NCBI RefSeq assembly: GCF_021729075.1
Contig: NZ_JAJSAQ010000004.1
Coordinates: 248,001-312,000 of the forward strand
DNA length: 64,000 nt
From: Microbulbifer guangxiensis
GTDB taxonomy: Bacteria > Pseudomonadota > Gammaproteobacteria > Pseudomonadales > Cellvibrionaceae
Reading direction: 5' to 3'
A model generated the notes under the pieces. That model was not told where the DNA came from. It did no database searches and saw only the letters and a list, made by a program, of their open reading frames with translations. Made by a program: the position numbers and the translations under genes. Below are positions 47,537 to 56,138 of this stretch, one piece after another (within the stretch, counting starts at the first letter, position 1; every line of letters begins with the position of its first letter).

Positions 47537-48484
47537 TTAATCCGTTAGGCCGCGCACGAACTCCGCGGTATGGCGATAGAAGCGCTCACAGTCCGCCGCC
47601 ACCATGGATTCCAGGTTCAGGAACGCGTGGATCTGCTGGTCGAAATGGAGCAGCTCAGCGGCCACCCCGGCTTCTTTCAGCTTGTCCACGTAGGCGAAGC
47701 CCTCGTCCCGCAGCGGGCAGAATTCCGCCGTGACCATCAGGGTCCTGGGCAGATTGGCCGTGAACTCGGCGTATAGCGGCGAGCAGGCGCGGCGGTTCTC
47801 GACGCCCTGGAAATAATTATTGAAGTACCAGCCGATCTTTTCCTTTTCCAGCAAATAGCCGCGACCATTCTCGTCGATGGACGGCAGCTGCATGGTGTAG
47901 TCGAGACTCGGGTATACCAGAACCTGCGCGACAATATTGTGGCGCTCGTGCTGCAGCAGCGTACTGGCACTCGCACACAGAGCGCCACCACCGGAGTCCC
48001 CCATCAGGATCCAGCGGTCGCCGTGCTCGATGCCCTTGCGATCCAGTGCCGGGCCGATACCGCGGACCACGGTCAACAGGTCTTCCAGGCCGGCGGGATA
48101 GGGGTTTTCCGGGGCCAGCCGGTAGTCCACCGAAATGACCGTGCGCTTGCAGTGCTGCGCGATACGGCGGCAAATCGGGTCGTACACGGACACGCTGCCG
48201 GCCATATGGCCGCCGCCATGGGCATAGATGATCGCCGGACCGCCATCATTCTCCTCCGGGCGATAGATACGCACCGGCACGGCATAGCGGGGGCCGGGCA
48301 CAGTGGTATCCACTGCCGGCATTTCCGGACCCGCCTCGACAAAGCCCCGGGTCAGATTGGCGAGACTTTCACGGGCATTGGTGGGGGTCGGCTCAAAGCC
48401 GGCGGCCTTCAGCTTTGCCACCACCTCATTGATCGTTTCCAGCCACTGGGCCAGTGCCGGATCAAGCTGTCGCGCTTTCTGCAT
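47537..48484 (-). CDS. Alpha/beta hydrolase, hormone-sensitive-lipase family esterase
   Basis: 315-residue cytoplasmic carboxylesterase with no signal peptide. Oxyanion motif AIIYAHGGGHMAGSVSVYDP, nucleophile Ser in ILMGDSGGGALCAS, acid Asp in EFCPLRDEGFAYVDKL and His in DQQIHAFLNLE complete the triad. Family members favour short-chain or bulky esters. Its start overlaps the stop of the MFS carrier gene by 23 bases, so it probably cleaves what that carrier brings in. Confidence 0.9.
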   Translation of the reverse strand: MQKARQLDPALAQWLETINEVVAKLKAAGFEPTPTNARESLANLTRGFVEAGPEMPAVDTTVPGPRYAVPVRIYRPEENDGGPAIIYAHGGGHMAGSVSVYDPICRRIAQHCKRTVISVDYRLAPENPYPAGLEDLLTVVRGIGPALDRKGIEHGDRWILMGDSGGGALCASASTLLQHERHNIVAQVLVYPSLDYTMQLPSIDENGRGYLLEKEKIGWYFNNYFQGVENRRACSPLYAEFTANLPRTLMVTAEFCPLRDEGFAYVDKLKEAGVAAELLHFDQQIHAFLNLESMVAADCERFYRHTAEFVRGLTD

Positions 48485-49679
48485 TATCCGATTCCTCTTT
48501 TACATCGCTCGCAGGCTTTTTGCCGCTCTCTGGCAGCATGAAGGAAAACACAAACAGGGAGGCGGAACAGGCCACGGCGATGTAGGCCGCAATCGCCGGC
48601 TCACCGGTCATGTCCGCCATCAGACCCGCCCCATACATCAGCACGGTTTCGACACCGTAGGAAATGGACCAGAACATGGCAAAGGTCACCGTGATGCGAC
48701 CGGGGGTCATGCCCGGCAGCTCCTGCGGCAGCGTCACCAGCGCAGTCATGGGCAGGAACATGAAGAAGCCGGCAAGAGCCGCCGCGGCATAGGCGATGAC
48801 CGGGTTGCGGCTCAGCACCATCAGTGCCGCGAAGATCACCAGCGCCAGGCCCGCATAACGCAGCACCGGCAGGCGCAGCGGATAGCGGCGTGTAATCATG
48901 ATACCGGCCACAGTGCCCACCATGCCGGCAGCAATCATCACAGCTGACAGGTGGTTACTGGCCACTGCAAAACCATCGATCAGCGGAAACAGGGCAAACA
49001 CAGCGATGTAGCAGAACAGCACACCGCAGTAGGCGAGCGGCAGCCACCAGTTGAAACCTTCACGAATACCCTCGCGCAGGCCGTATTTTTCTTCCGGCTG
49101 GCCCTTGTTGGCTGCACCGGACAGGGAGAAGTCCTCGGCCGAGAGCCACCAGAGCACTGCCAGGGCCACCACCATCACGCCATAGAGCGCCACCACGGAC
49201 TGCCAGCTGCCCATCCAGGCGGCCAGCGCTCCGGTGGAGAGCAGCGCGATCAGGTTACCGGTATTGAAGGCTGCGGCATTGACTCCGTTGATCAGCGGGC
49301 GCTCTTCCGCGGCGAAGTAGTGCAGCACCACCGGGTTGAAGTAGACGATCGCCAGCGCACCGCCGAGCCCCAGGGCCAGGCGCGACCAGAGCCAGCCGAT
49401 GTAATCACCGGCCAGCGCACCCAGGCCGCCGGCCGCAATCAGCAGCACGGCGATGGTAAAGGCCCGCTTCACGCCGAGGCGCACCAGCAGCATGGCGGCA
49501 GCCAGGTTGCCGACAATCTTGGCGATAGTGATGACGTTACTGCCCCAGGTGGCATTGGCAAGACCGGCCTCACCAAAGGAGGCCTGCACGCTGGGGGTCA
49601 GGATGGCACCGGATACCCAGGACGCCGCGAACAGCGCGTAGGCGGTGAACATCAGGATTTCGAGGACATATTTCTTCAT
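48462..49679 (-). CDS. Major facilitator superfamily transporter
   Basis: 405 residues with twelve predicted membrane helices, from MKKYVLEILMFTAYALFAAS to the FVFSFMLPES end. The intracellular loop VRLGVKRAFTIAVLL stands where MFS proteins carry the Gly-x-x-x-Asp-Arg/Lys motif. Family resembles anion or organic-acid carriers; no closer assignment. GGAAG precedes the ATG. Co-transcribed with the esterase; 83 bases separate it from the hybrid kinase gene upstream on the same strand, and I saw no copy of the activator box in that gap. Confidence 0.88.
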   Translation of the reverse strand: MKKYVLEILMFTAYALFAASWVSGAILTPSVQASFGEAGLANATWGSNVITIAKIVGNLAAAMLLVRLGVKRAFTIAVLLIAAGGLGALAGDYIGWLWSRLALGLGGALAIVYFNPVVLHYFAAEERPLINGVNAAAFNTGNLIALLSTGALAAWMGSWQSVVALYGVMVVALAVLWWLSAEDFSLSGAANKGQPEEKYGLREGIREGFNWWLPLAYCGVLFCYIAVFALFPLIDGFAVASNHLSAVMIAAGMVGTVAGIMITRRYPLRLPVLRYAGLALVIFAALMVLSRNPVIAYAAAALAGFFMFLPMTALVTLPQELPGMTPGRITVTFAMFWSISYGVETVLMYGAGLMADMTGEPAIAAYIAVACSASLFVFSFMLPESGKKPASDVKEESDNAESATA

Positions 49680-49762
49680 AGCGACTTCCAGAAGGCTGCG
49701 CCCGGCTTACTGTTCCGGGCATTCTTATTAAACGTCACACTAACCAGAGCGGGATCACTGCC

Positions 49763-52700
49763 CTATACGACCTTGGTCGCAGGGTCACGGCGTCCGCTCT
49801 TCTGCTGCGCCTGCAGCAGCGCCCGCAGGGCACCCGGGCGCAGCGGTTTCTGCAGGAATTGCCAACCGGCGCGCTGGGCGCGGTTCTTTACCAGGTCGGT
49901 GTTTTCCGCCGAGATGATCACACAGGGCACGGTCGCACCCCACCGCGCCATCAGCTCCCGCGCCAGGGCAATACCGTCGATACTGTTGCCCAGGTGAAAG
50001 TCCATCAGCAGCAGATCCGGCTGCTCCAGCTCCAGCGCAGACTCCCGGTTCGGGGCGCTCGCGACCTGGCAACCCCACCCTCCCAGTAACGCTTCCATCG
50101 CCTCCAGGATCGCCGGCTCGTTGTCGACGCAGGCAACGCGCAGACTCAGGGAGGACCTCGCCGGCTGCAGCTGGGCGGGCGCAGGCACTCGGCGGGCCAG
50201 CGGCCGGGAACGGGGCAGGCGCACGCGGAACACACTGCCGCGACCGGTACGGGAAGTAAGGCTGATGGGCGACTGCAGCAGGCGACACAGACGCTCCACG
50301 GTGGCGAGTCCCAGTCCGTAACCGTGCTCCCGCTGCACCTCCTGACCGGGACTGTCGAGGCGGCAGAACTCGCGGAAAATATCCTGCTGGAGGGACTCAT
50401 CGATACCGCACCCGGTATCCCAGACCTCCAGCGAGACCCGGTCCCCGCGCCCGCGGGCGACCAGCAGCACCCCACCACTGCGGGTGTATTTGACTGCGTT
50501 GTCGAGCAGGTTCTGCACCACCCGGCGCAGCATCTTTTCATCGCTGTGTACCCACAGGTCGGTGGGGCGGTAGCGTAATTCAATCCCCTTGGCTTCCGCG
50601 GCCAGGCGGGCCTGGGCCACCGCATTGTCCAGTACCGGCTCCAGTGCCATGGCCTGCATCTGCGGATGGATATCACCCGCGTCCATACGCGCGATCTGCA
50701 GCATATCGGTAATCAGCTGTTCCGCCGCGGCCAGGGCGCTGTCGGCGCGGGTCAGCAGGCGGGCGCTGTCGCTGTCGAGCTGGCGCGCACTGAGCGCATC
50801 GAGGAACAGGCGACTGGCGTTCAGGGGCTGTACCAGGTCGTGACTGGCGGCGGCGAGGAAGCGGGTCTTGCCGGCACTGGCGGCGTGGAGCTCGCTGTTC
50901 AGGGCCTGCAGCTCACCGGTCCGTGCCGCCACTTTCTGCTCCAGCGAATCCCGCACTTCCGTCAATTCAGCCAGCGCGCGCTGGTAGTCCGAAACGTCGG
51001 TGTAAGTGGTTACAAACCCGCCGCCCGGCAACGGATTGCCGCGGATTTCCAGCACCGTGCCGTCCGTACGGTGACGCTGGACCCGGTAGGCGGTGCCGGC
51101 GCGAAGGTGTTCCACCCGTTTCTGCACGTGCATCTCCACCGCCCCGGGGCCGCACTCACCGCGGCTGGCGTTATAGCGCACCAGCTCTGCCACTGGCTGG
51201 CCGACGTAGATCATCGAGCCGGGGTAGTTGAACAGCTCTACATAGCGCCGGTTCCAGGCCACCAGGTTGAGGTTGGCATCGACCACGGAGATGCCCTGGT
51301 CGATATTGTCGATGCTGCTCTGCAGCAGGCCGCGACCAAACTGGTAGATGGCACTGGCCTGCTCCAGCGTCTGCGGGCTGACCTCGGCGCTGTTGTGCTG
51401 CCGCACCAGTCGCCGCGCACTCGTGGACCCGACGATACCGGCGAGGATCTTCTCCACCGCATCCCGGTAATCCTCTGCCGAGGCACTCTTGCGGTCGCCA
51501 CTCTCGGCGGCAATTCCGGCAAAGGTCCGCTCTGCCGCATCGCGACCGACAAAGCGCGCCAGCAGTTCACGCAGGCGGACCTTGTTGACCGGGGTCTCCG
51601 CGGCCTTGCGGCCCTGTGGCTGCCAGCGATGCAGCAACAGCGAAACGGAGACCAGCAGCAGGCTGTTCAGGCCCAGGCCGAACAGCGTGGTAATGGAGAG
51701 GGCACTCCACTCCAGCCCCAGGGTCCGCGCAATCAGATCCGGGTTACCGACCGCTGCCGGCAGCGCTGACAGGCTCCAGATCGCAGCGCCGGCTGCCAGG
51801 CCGGTCATCACACCCGCTGCACGCAGGCGGGGCCAGCGGGCCGGCCACCAGGCCGCAGCGATCATTGCCGGGGCCAGCTGGCCCACCAGGGCCAGTGACA
51901 GCAGCCCGAAGGTACCCAGTCGCACCCCGGCCCCGATCCCCTCATTAACCGCAAAAGCAGCCAGCATGATCAGGGCGATGATCACCCGCCGCACCCGGCG
52001 CAGGTCCGTGCCCAGTACCTGCCCGACAGGACGCGCCTGCAGGCGCTGCAGCCACCAGGGCACCACCATGGTATTGGCGATCATGGTGGACAGGGCGATG
52101 GTGGCGATGATGACCATACTGGAGCCGGCGGAAAGGCCACCGACAAAGGCCAGCAGAGCCAGCGCCGTGGAGCCGCTCTCCAGAGGCAGGCCCAGCACAA
52201 AGCGCTCCGGGTTGCTGTAGCTGTCCGGCAGCCACAGCAGCCCACCATAGCCGACGATCAGGATCGCCACCGACAGGACACCCAGGTACAGCGGGATCAG
52301 CTTGCGCACCGGGCCAACATCCTGCTCGCCGTCACTTTCGATCATCAGGATATGGAACTGGCGCGGCAGGCAGAACATGGCTGCCATACCCAGCACCACC
52401 ACGGCCAGGAAGCCGGTATCTGCCGGACGGGATTCCGCCAGTGCGCGGACCTTGTCGCTCTCCAGACCAGAGCGCATCAGGTCGGTCGCGCCATCAAAGG
52501 CGCCGGCCATCACAAACCAGGCCACGGCCACGAAAGCCCCGATCTTCACCAGCGCCTCGAAGGCCACGGCCAGCAACATGCCGTTGCGATGCACACTGCT
52601 GTCGATATGCCGGGTACCAAACAGCAGCGCAAACAGACCGAGTGTCGCACTGACGATTGCCGTCACCAGCACCGGGCTGATATCGCCACTCCCCCCCAGC

Positions 52701-53128
52701 AACAGGAAACTGTCGGCTACCGCCCGCAACTGCAGGGCCAGGTAGGGCAGCACCGCCACCAGGGCGAGCACGGCCACTGCCGCCGCCAGCCACTGGGAAC
52801 CGCCGAACTGGGCCGAGATGAAATCCGCAATGGAAGTGGAGCCCTGCTGTTTGCTCATCCGCACAAAGCGGGCCAGGAGCGGGGCCCCGAAGATCAGCAT
52901 GAGGCTGGCACCGACGAAGGTGGGCGGCAGAATCCAGCCCTCCTCGACCGCCTGAGCCGGTGTGCCGAAGAACATCCAGGCACTGGTATAGGTGCCGGCC
53001 AGGGCCAGCATCAGCGGCTTGATGGGGCGCAGACGGTGCGCCGGCATGCGGTCGCCCCAGAAGGCGATGGCAAACAGCAACAGCAGATAGGCCAGTGCCA
53101 CTGCGGCCAGGGTAGTCAGGCTGAACAA
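49763..53128 (-). CDS. Hybrid sensor: SSS-family transporter domain, PAS, histidine kinase and receiver (CrbS/MxtR-like)
   Basis: 1121-residue membrane sensor. Roughly 1-500: sodium/solute symporter domain with about thirteen helices. Roughly 600-700: PAS (SSIDNIDQGISVVDANLNLV). Then a coiled linker, dimerisation-phosphotransfer His in FLAAASHDLVQPLNASRLF, ATPase domain with VQNLLDNAVKYTRSGG, VWDTGCGIDES and GYGLGLATVERL, and a C-terminal receiver with Asp in DLLLMDFHLGNS. Start is TTG at 53128, within the first helix and with GAGAAGA upstream; no later start would keep that helix. Relatives with LuxR-type partners (CrbS-CrbR, MxtR-ErdR) govern acetate and related carbon use. Here it lies among catabolic genes. 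Confidence 0.92.
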   Translation of the reverse strand: MFSLTTLAAVALAYLLLLFAIAFWGDRMPAHRLRPIKPLMLALAGTYTSAWMFFGTPAQAVEEGWILPPTFVGASLMLIFGAPLLARFVRMSKQQGSTSIADFISAQFGGSQWLAAAVAVLALVAVLPYLALQLRAVADSFLLLGGSGDISPVLVTAIVSATLGLFALLFGTRHIDSSVHRNGMLLAVAFEALVKIGAFVAVAWFVMAGAFDGATDLMRSGLESDKVRALAESRPADTGFLAVVVLGMAAMFCLPRQFHILMIESDGEQDVGPVRKLIPLYLGVLSVAILIVGYGGLLWLPDSYSNPERFVLGLPLESGSTALALLAFVGGLSAGSSMVIIATIALSTMIANTMVVPWWLQRLQARPVGQVLGTDLRRVRRVIIALIMLAAFAVNEGIGAGVRLGTFGLLSLALVGQLAPAMIAAAWWPARWPRLRAAGVMTGLAAGAAIWSLSALPAAVGNPDLIARTLGLEWSALSITTLFGLGLNSLLLVSVSLLLHRWQPQGRKAAETPVNKVRLRELLARFVGRDAAERTFAGIAAESGDRKSASAEDYRDAVEKILAGIVGSTSARRLVRQHNSAEVSPQTLEQASAIYQFGRGLLQSSIDNIDQGISVVDANLNLVAWNRRYVELFNYPGSMIYVGQPVAELVRYNASRGECGPGAVEMHVQKRVEHLRAGTAYRVQRHRTDGTVLEIRGNPLPGGGFVTTYTDVSDYQRALAELTEVRDSLEQKVAARTGELQALNSELHAASAGKTRFLAAASHDLVQPLNASRLFLDALSARQLDSDSARLLTRADSALAAAEQLITDMLQIARMDAGDIHPQMQAMALEPVLDNAVAQARLAAEAKGIELRYRPTDLWVHSDEKMLRRVVQNLLDNAVKYTRSGGVLLVARGRGDRVSLEVWDTGCGIDESLQQDIFREFCRLDSPGQEVQREHGYGLGLATVERLCRLLQSPISLTSRTGRGSVFRVRLPRSRPLARRVPAPAQLQPARSSLSLRVACVDNEPAILEAMEALLGGWGCQVASAPNRESALELEQPDLLLMDFHLGNSIDGIALARELMARWGATVPCVIISAENTDLVKNRAQRAGWQFLQKPLRPGALRALLQAQQKSGRRDPATKVV

Positions 53129-53368
53129 ACGCGTCTTCTCTCAGTTTTTGTTATTTGGCGCCAGCTATCCCCGGAGAGCATTCTGGCGCCAACTGACAAG
53201 CGCTGACCCATGACAGGATGGGCTTGTGCCAGTTATTCTTGCTGTAGATTTTTCCGCCAACCCGTGAATCGAGCGGGCGCATTGGTCAAAGAACAGGCGG
53301 AGCAATCTCGAAACCGAACCTTACCCTACTGGCTGTTTTTTGTCCTCCCCGGGACCACAGCCAGCCGT

Positions 53369-53412
53369 CATACCTTGGTCTAACAGGCAACTAGACCGGG
53401 AGCGGATACAGT
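53369..53412 (+). promoter_or_regulatory. Predicted activator box and -10 element before the second TonB receptor (box C)
   Basis: CATACCTTGGTC at 53369-53380 and TACAGT from 53407, with the same 31.5-bp centre-to-hexamer distance as boxes A and B. The whole kinase-receptor gap (53129-53467) has no gene. Confidence 0.6.
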
Positions 53413-53467
53413 GGCTATCCGCAAGATTTATAACAACCATAAATATTGGTGAATGGAGAGAGTCGCA

Positions 53468-55654
53468 ATGAGAGCAATAAAGTTTCATCCCATCGCCGCC
53501 GGCGTCATGCTTGCCTGCGGTGCCAGCTTTACCTATGCCGAGCCCGCCCTGGAAGAGGTGACCGTTACCGCGCAGAAGCGTGAACAGTCAATGCAGGAAG
53601 TTCCGGTGGCCGTTACTGCAATCAGCGAGGACCAGCTGCTGCAAGCTGGCGTCAGCGACCTGACTGACGTCCAGAAGCTGTCCCCCAACACCACGCTGCA
53701 GGCGAGCCGCGGCACCAACTCCACCCTGACGGCGTTTATCCGCGGCATCGGCCAGCAGGACCCGCTGTGGGGCTTTGAGCCGGGTGTTGGTATCTACGTG
53801 GACGACGTCTACATTGCACGCCCGCAGGGTGCGGTTCTGGATATTCTCGACGTAGAGCGCGTGGAAGTGCTGCGCGGCCCGCAGGGTACCCTCTATGGTA
53901 AGAACACCATCGGCGGTGCCGTGAAGTACGTCACCAAGAAGATGTCCGGCGACACCCGTGTCTCTATCTCCGGCGCCGTGGGCAGCTACAGCCAGACCGA
54001 CCTGAAAGTGGCCGGCTCCACCGAAATCGCTGATGGCGTATACCTGGGTGGTGCCATCGCCAGCTTCCAGCGCGATGGCTACGGCGAAAACGTCATCACC
54101 GGTGACGAGCAGTACAACAAAGATATCGTCAGCGCCCGTGTCGCCCTGGAATTCAACCCGAGCGATGCTCTCTGGGTGCGCGTAGCGGCAGACCAGACCA
54201 CTGACAAGTCTGCGCCCAAGCACGGCTATCGCCTCGCTCCGGGACTCGGCGGTGAGCCGGTACTGGACAGCGTCTACGACACCGAATCCAACATGCTGTA
54301 CGACAACCTGGTAGAGACCAGCGGCGCGTCCCTGACTGCAGAGTATGAGCTCAGCGACAGCGTTACCCTGAAGTCCACCACCGCGTTCCGTCAGGGCGAA
54401 ACGCAGACCGCGATTGACTTTGACAGCGTCAACCGTCCCGACTTCGACGTACCCGCTTTCTACGAAGATGACCAGACTACCCAGGAATTCCAGCTGATCT
54501 GGGAAGGCGATAACGCAGACCTGGTCAGCGGCGTCTACTACTACACCGGCACCGCAGCTGGTTCCTTTGATGCAGTACTGGGTTATCTCACCAACGTCAT
54601 CGGCATCCCGCTGACACAGAATGTGGCCGGTTCCGTGGATACCACCAGCCTGTCGGCCTATGCCCACTACAACTGGCAGTTCGCCCCGGACTGGAACCTG
54701 AGCCTCGGCGGCCGCTACACCAAGGATGAGAAAGACGCCGATGTATTCAAGGCGAACTATCTCAGCCTGTACAGCCCCACCTTCCAGGACAAGTACTACC
54801 CCGAAGGGGCTGACCCGATCCTGCTCGGCGTGCTGACCGACTACGAGAACAGTGATTCCTGGGGCGAATTCACACCGCATATCGGCATTGATCACCAGAT
54901 CAACGATGATGTGATGGTCTACGCCGGTTACAGCGCAGGCTTCAAGAGCGGCGGCTTCGATATGCGCGGCGATGCCAGCCAGCTGCCTTCCACAGTAGAC
55001 GGCTTCGATCCGGAAACCGTGGACACCTACGAGTTCGGTGTGAAGTCCGACCTGTTCAACAACCGCCTGCGCCTGAACGCGGCCGCCTTCCGTGCCGACT
55101 ACAAGGACATGCAGGTGACCGTACAGGAATTTGTTGAGGGCGGTGGCTTCGCCAGTGCCGTGCTGAACGCCGGTGAATCCCGCATTCAGGGTATCGAGCT
55201 GGAAGCCACGCTGGCGATGACCGACAACCTGATGGCCAACCTGGCCCTGGGTTACGCCGATACCGAGTTCCTGGAATTCATCTCTGGTGGCGTGGACGTA
55301 TCCGACCAGCGTGATCTGCAGAACACGCCGGATACCACCGCCATGTTCCAGCTGAACTACTCCCTGCCGATGCAGAGCGGTGCTGAGGTCGTGATCAACC
55401 CGACCATCTCCTACCGTGCCGACACCCAGATCTTCGAGGTGCCGAACCCCGTCCTCGACCAGGAGGCCTACACGCTGGTGGACATGACTGCCACCTACTA
55501 CAGCGCGGACGGCAAATGGCAGGCGGGCCTGGTGGGCAAGAACCTGACTGACAAGGAATACCGCATCGCTGGCTATGCCTTCGGTGGCGCCTTCGACACA
55601 GGCTTCTACGGCGCTCCGCGCACCATCGCCCTCACCGGCAACTACAACTTCTAA
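53468..55654 (+). CDS. TonB-dependent outer-membrane receptor
   Basis: 728 residues from the ATG at 53468 (MRAIKFHPIAAGVMLACGAS), with GGAGAGAG upstream; an ATG five codons earlier is less likely. After the signal peptide, TonB-box-like ALEEVTVTAQKREQSMQEVP, plug with AFIRGIGQQDPLWGFEPGVG and VEVLRGPQGTLYGKNTIGGA, then the barrel ending LTGNYNF with a terminal Phe. The AQKREQSMQEVPVAV plug start marks the group abundant in sphingomonads and marine degraders of aromatic, steroid-like or terpenoid compounds. Position beside the hybrid kinase and box C ties it to the same regulon. Confidence 0.92.
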   Translation: MRAIKFHPIAAGVMLACGASFTYAEPALEEVTVTAQKREQSMQEVPVAVTAISEDQLLQAGVSDLTDVQKLSPNTTLQASRGTNSTLTAFIRGIGQQDPLWGFEPGVGIYVDDVYIARPQGAVLDILDVERVEVLRGPQGTLYGKNTIGGAVKYVTKKMSGDTRVSISGAVGSYSQTDLKVAGSTEIADGVYLGGAIASFQRDGYGENVITGDEQYNKDIVSARVALEFNPSDALWVRVAADQTTDKSAPKHGYRLAPGLGGEPVLDSVYDTESNMLYDNLVETSGASLTAEYELSDSVTLKSTTAFRQGETQTAIDFDSVNRPDFDVPAFYEDDQTTQEFQLIWEGDNADLVSGVYYYTGTAAGSFDAVLGYLTNVIGIPLTQNVAGSVDTTSLSAYAHYNWQFAPDWNLSLGGRYTKDEKDADVFKANYLSLYSPTFQDKYYPEGADPILLGVLTDYENSDSWGEFTPHIGIDHQINDDVMVYAGYSAGFKSGGFDMRGDASQLPSTVDGFDPETVDTYEFGVKSDLFNNRLRLNAAAFRADYKDMQVTVQEFVEGGGFASAVLNAGESRIQGIELEATLAMTDNLMANLALGYADTEFLEFISGGVDVSDQRDLQNTPDTTAMFQLNYSLPMQSGAEVVINPTISYRADTQIFEVPNPVLDQEAYTLVDMTATYYSADGKWQAGLVGKNLTDKEYRIAGYAFGGAFDTGFYGAPRTIALTGNYNF

Positions 55655-55724
55655 TCCCGATCTCACAGGTTAGGAAGTCTTTCGGGGGTCAGGTTGGCCC
55701 CCAGCTCACTGAGCAAAACCCTTG

Positions 55725-55755
55725 GCCGCAAACATCGCTGTTTGCGGCTTTTTTG
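55725..55755 (+). terminator. Terminator after the second TonB receptor
   Basis: Perfect 9-bp stem GCCGCAAAC / GTTTGCGGC with a 6-base loop, followed by six T residues. Confidence 0.9.
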
Positions 55756-55812
55756 TATCTGCAGAACGGGCTCCCGGTAATGCCGGTCACCCGCCTTGCT
55801 CCGGCGCCACGA

Positions 55813-55989
55813 TCAACTCGCCCGCACACAGCGAACCAGGATTCTGGTTTCCTGCTCTTCCTCGATGCAATGGAATTTCTGACCGTTCATGGTCAATGAC
55901 TTGGGGGCACCCTTGGACGCGGTTGTGGAACAACCGGCAACTCCTGTCGCCATGGCCGCTGCCAGCAGAATACAACACAACTTCTGCAC
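55813..55989 (-). CDS. Tiny predicted lipoprotein
   Basis: 58 residues from a GTG at 55989 that has AGG eight bases upstream. Signal peptide QKLCCILLAAAMATGVAGC with lipobox VAGC; mature part is about 38 residues with two more cysteines in KFHCIEEEQETRILVRCVR, which could form a disulfide. The frame stays open upstream but that part overlaps no signal. Small and without known relatives, so only moderately sure. Confidence 0.55.
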   Translation of the reverse strand: MQKLCCILLAAAMATGVAGCSTTASKGAPKSLTMNGQKFHCIEEEQETRILVRCVRAS

Positions 55990-56138
55990 TGCAGTTACCT
56001 CTAGACACTGATGAGTGGAGCGGTGATTACCGCACTCATGTTTCAGACTAGAGGAAACGGCTGTCAAAGTGAGGCAATAGGCGCCATTTTGCAAAAGCAG
56101 ACGACAGGCCGGATCACGTCTTAACTCGCGAGAAGCCC

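Noticed and set aside
47322-47540. Small plus-strand frame downstream of box B
   Set aside because: Arg/Glu-rich translation produced by the polypurine tract, no ribosome site, and it spans the TetR operator and a terminator.
49680-49762. Fourth copy of the ACCTTGGT box before the MFS gene
   Set aside because: Best match (ACCAGAGC on the plus strand) agrees at only 5 of 8 positions and has no -10 hexamer at the shared distance.
53588-55666. 692-residue open frame opposite the second TonB receptor
   Set aside because: Antisense shadow of a clear receptor gene, rich in Val/His/Gly with no motif.
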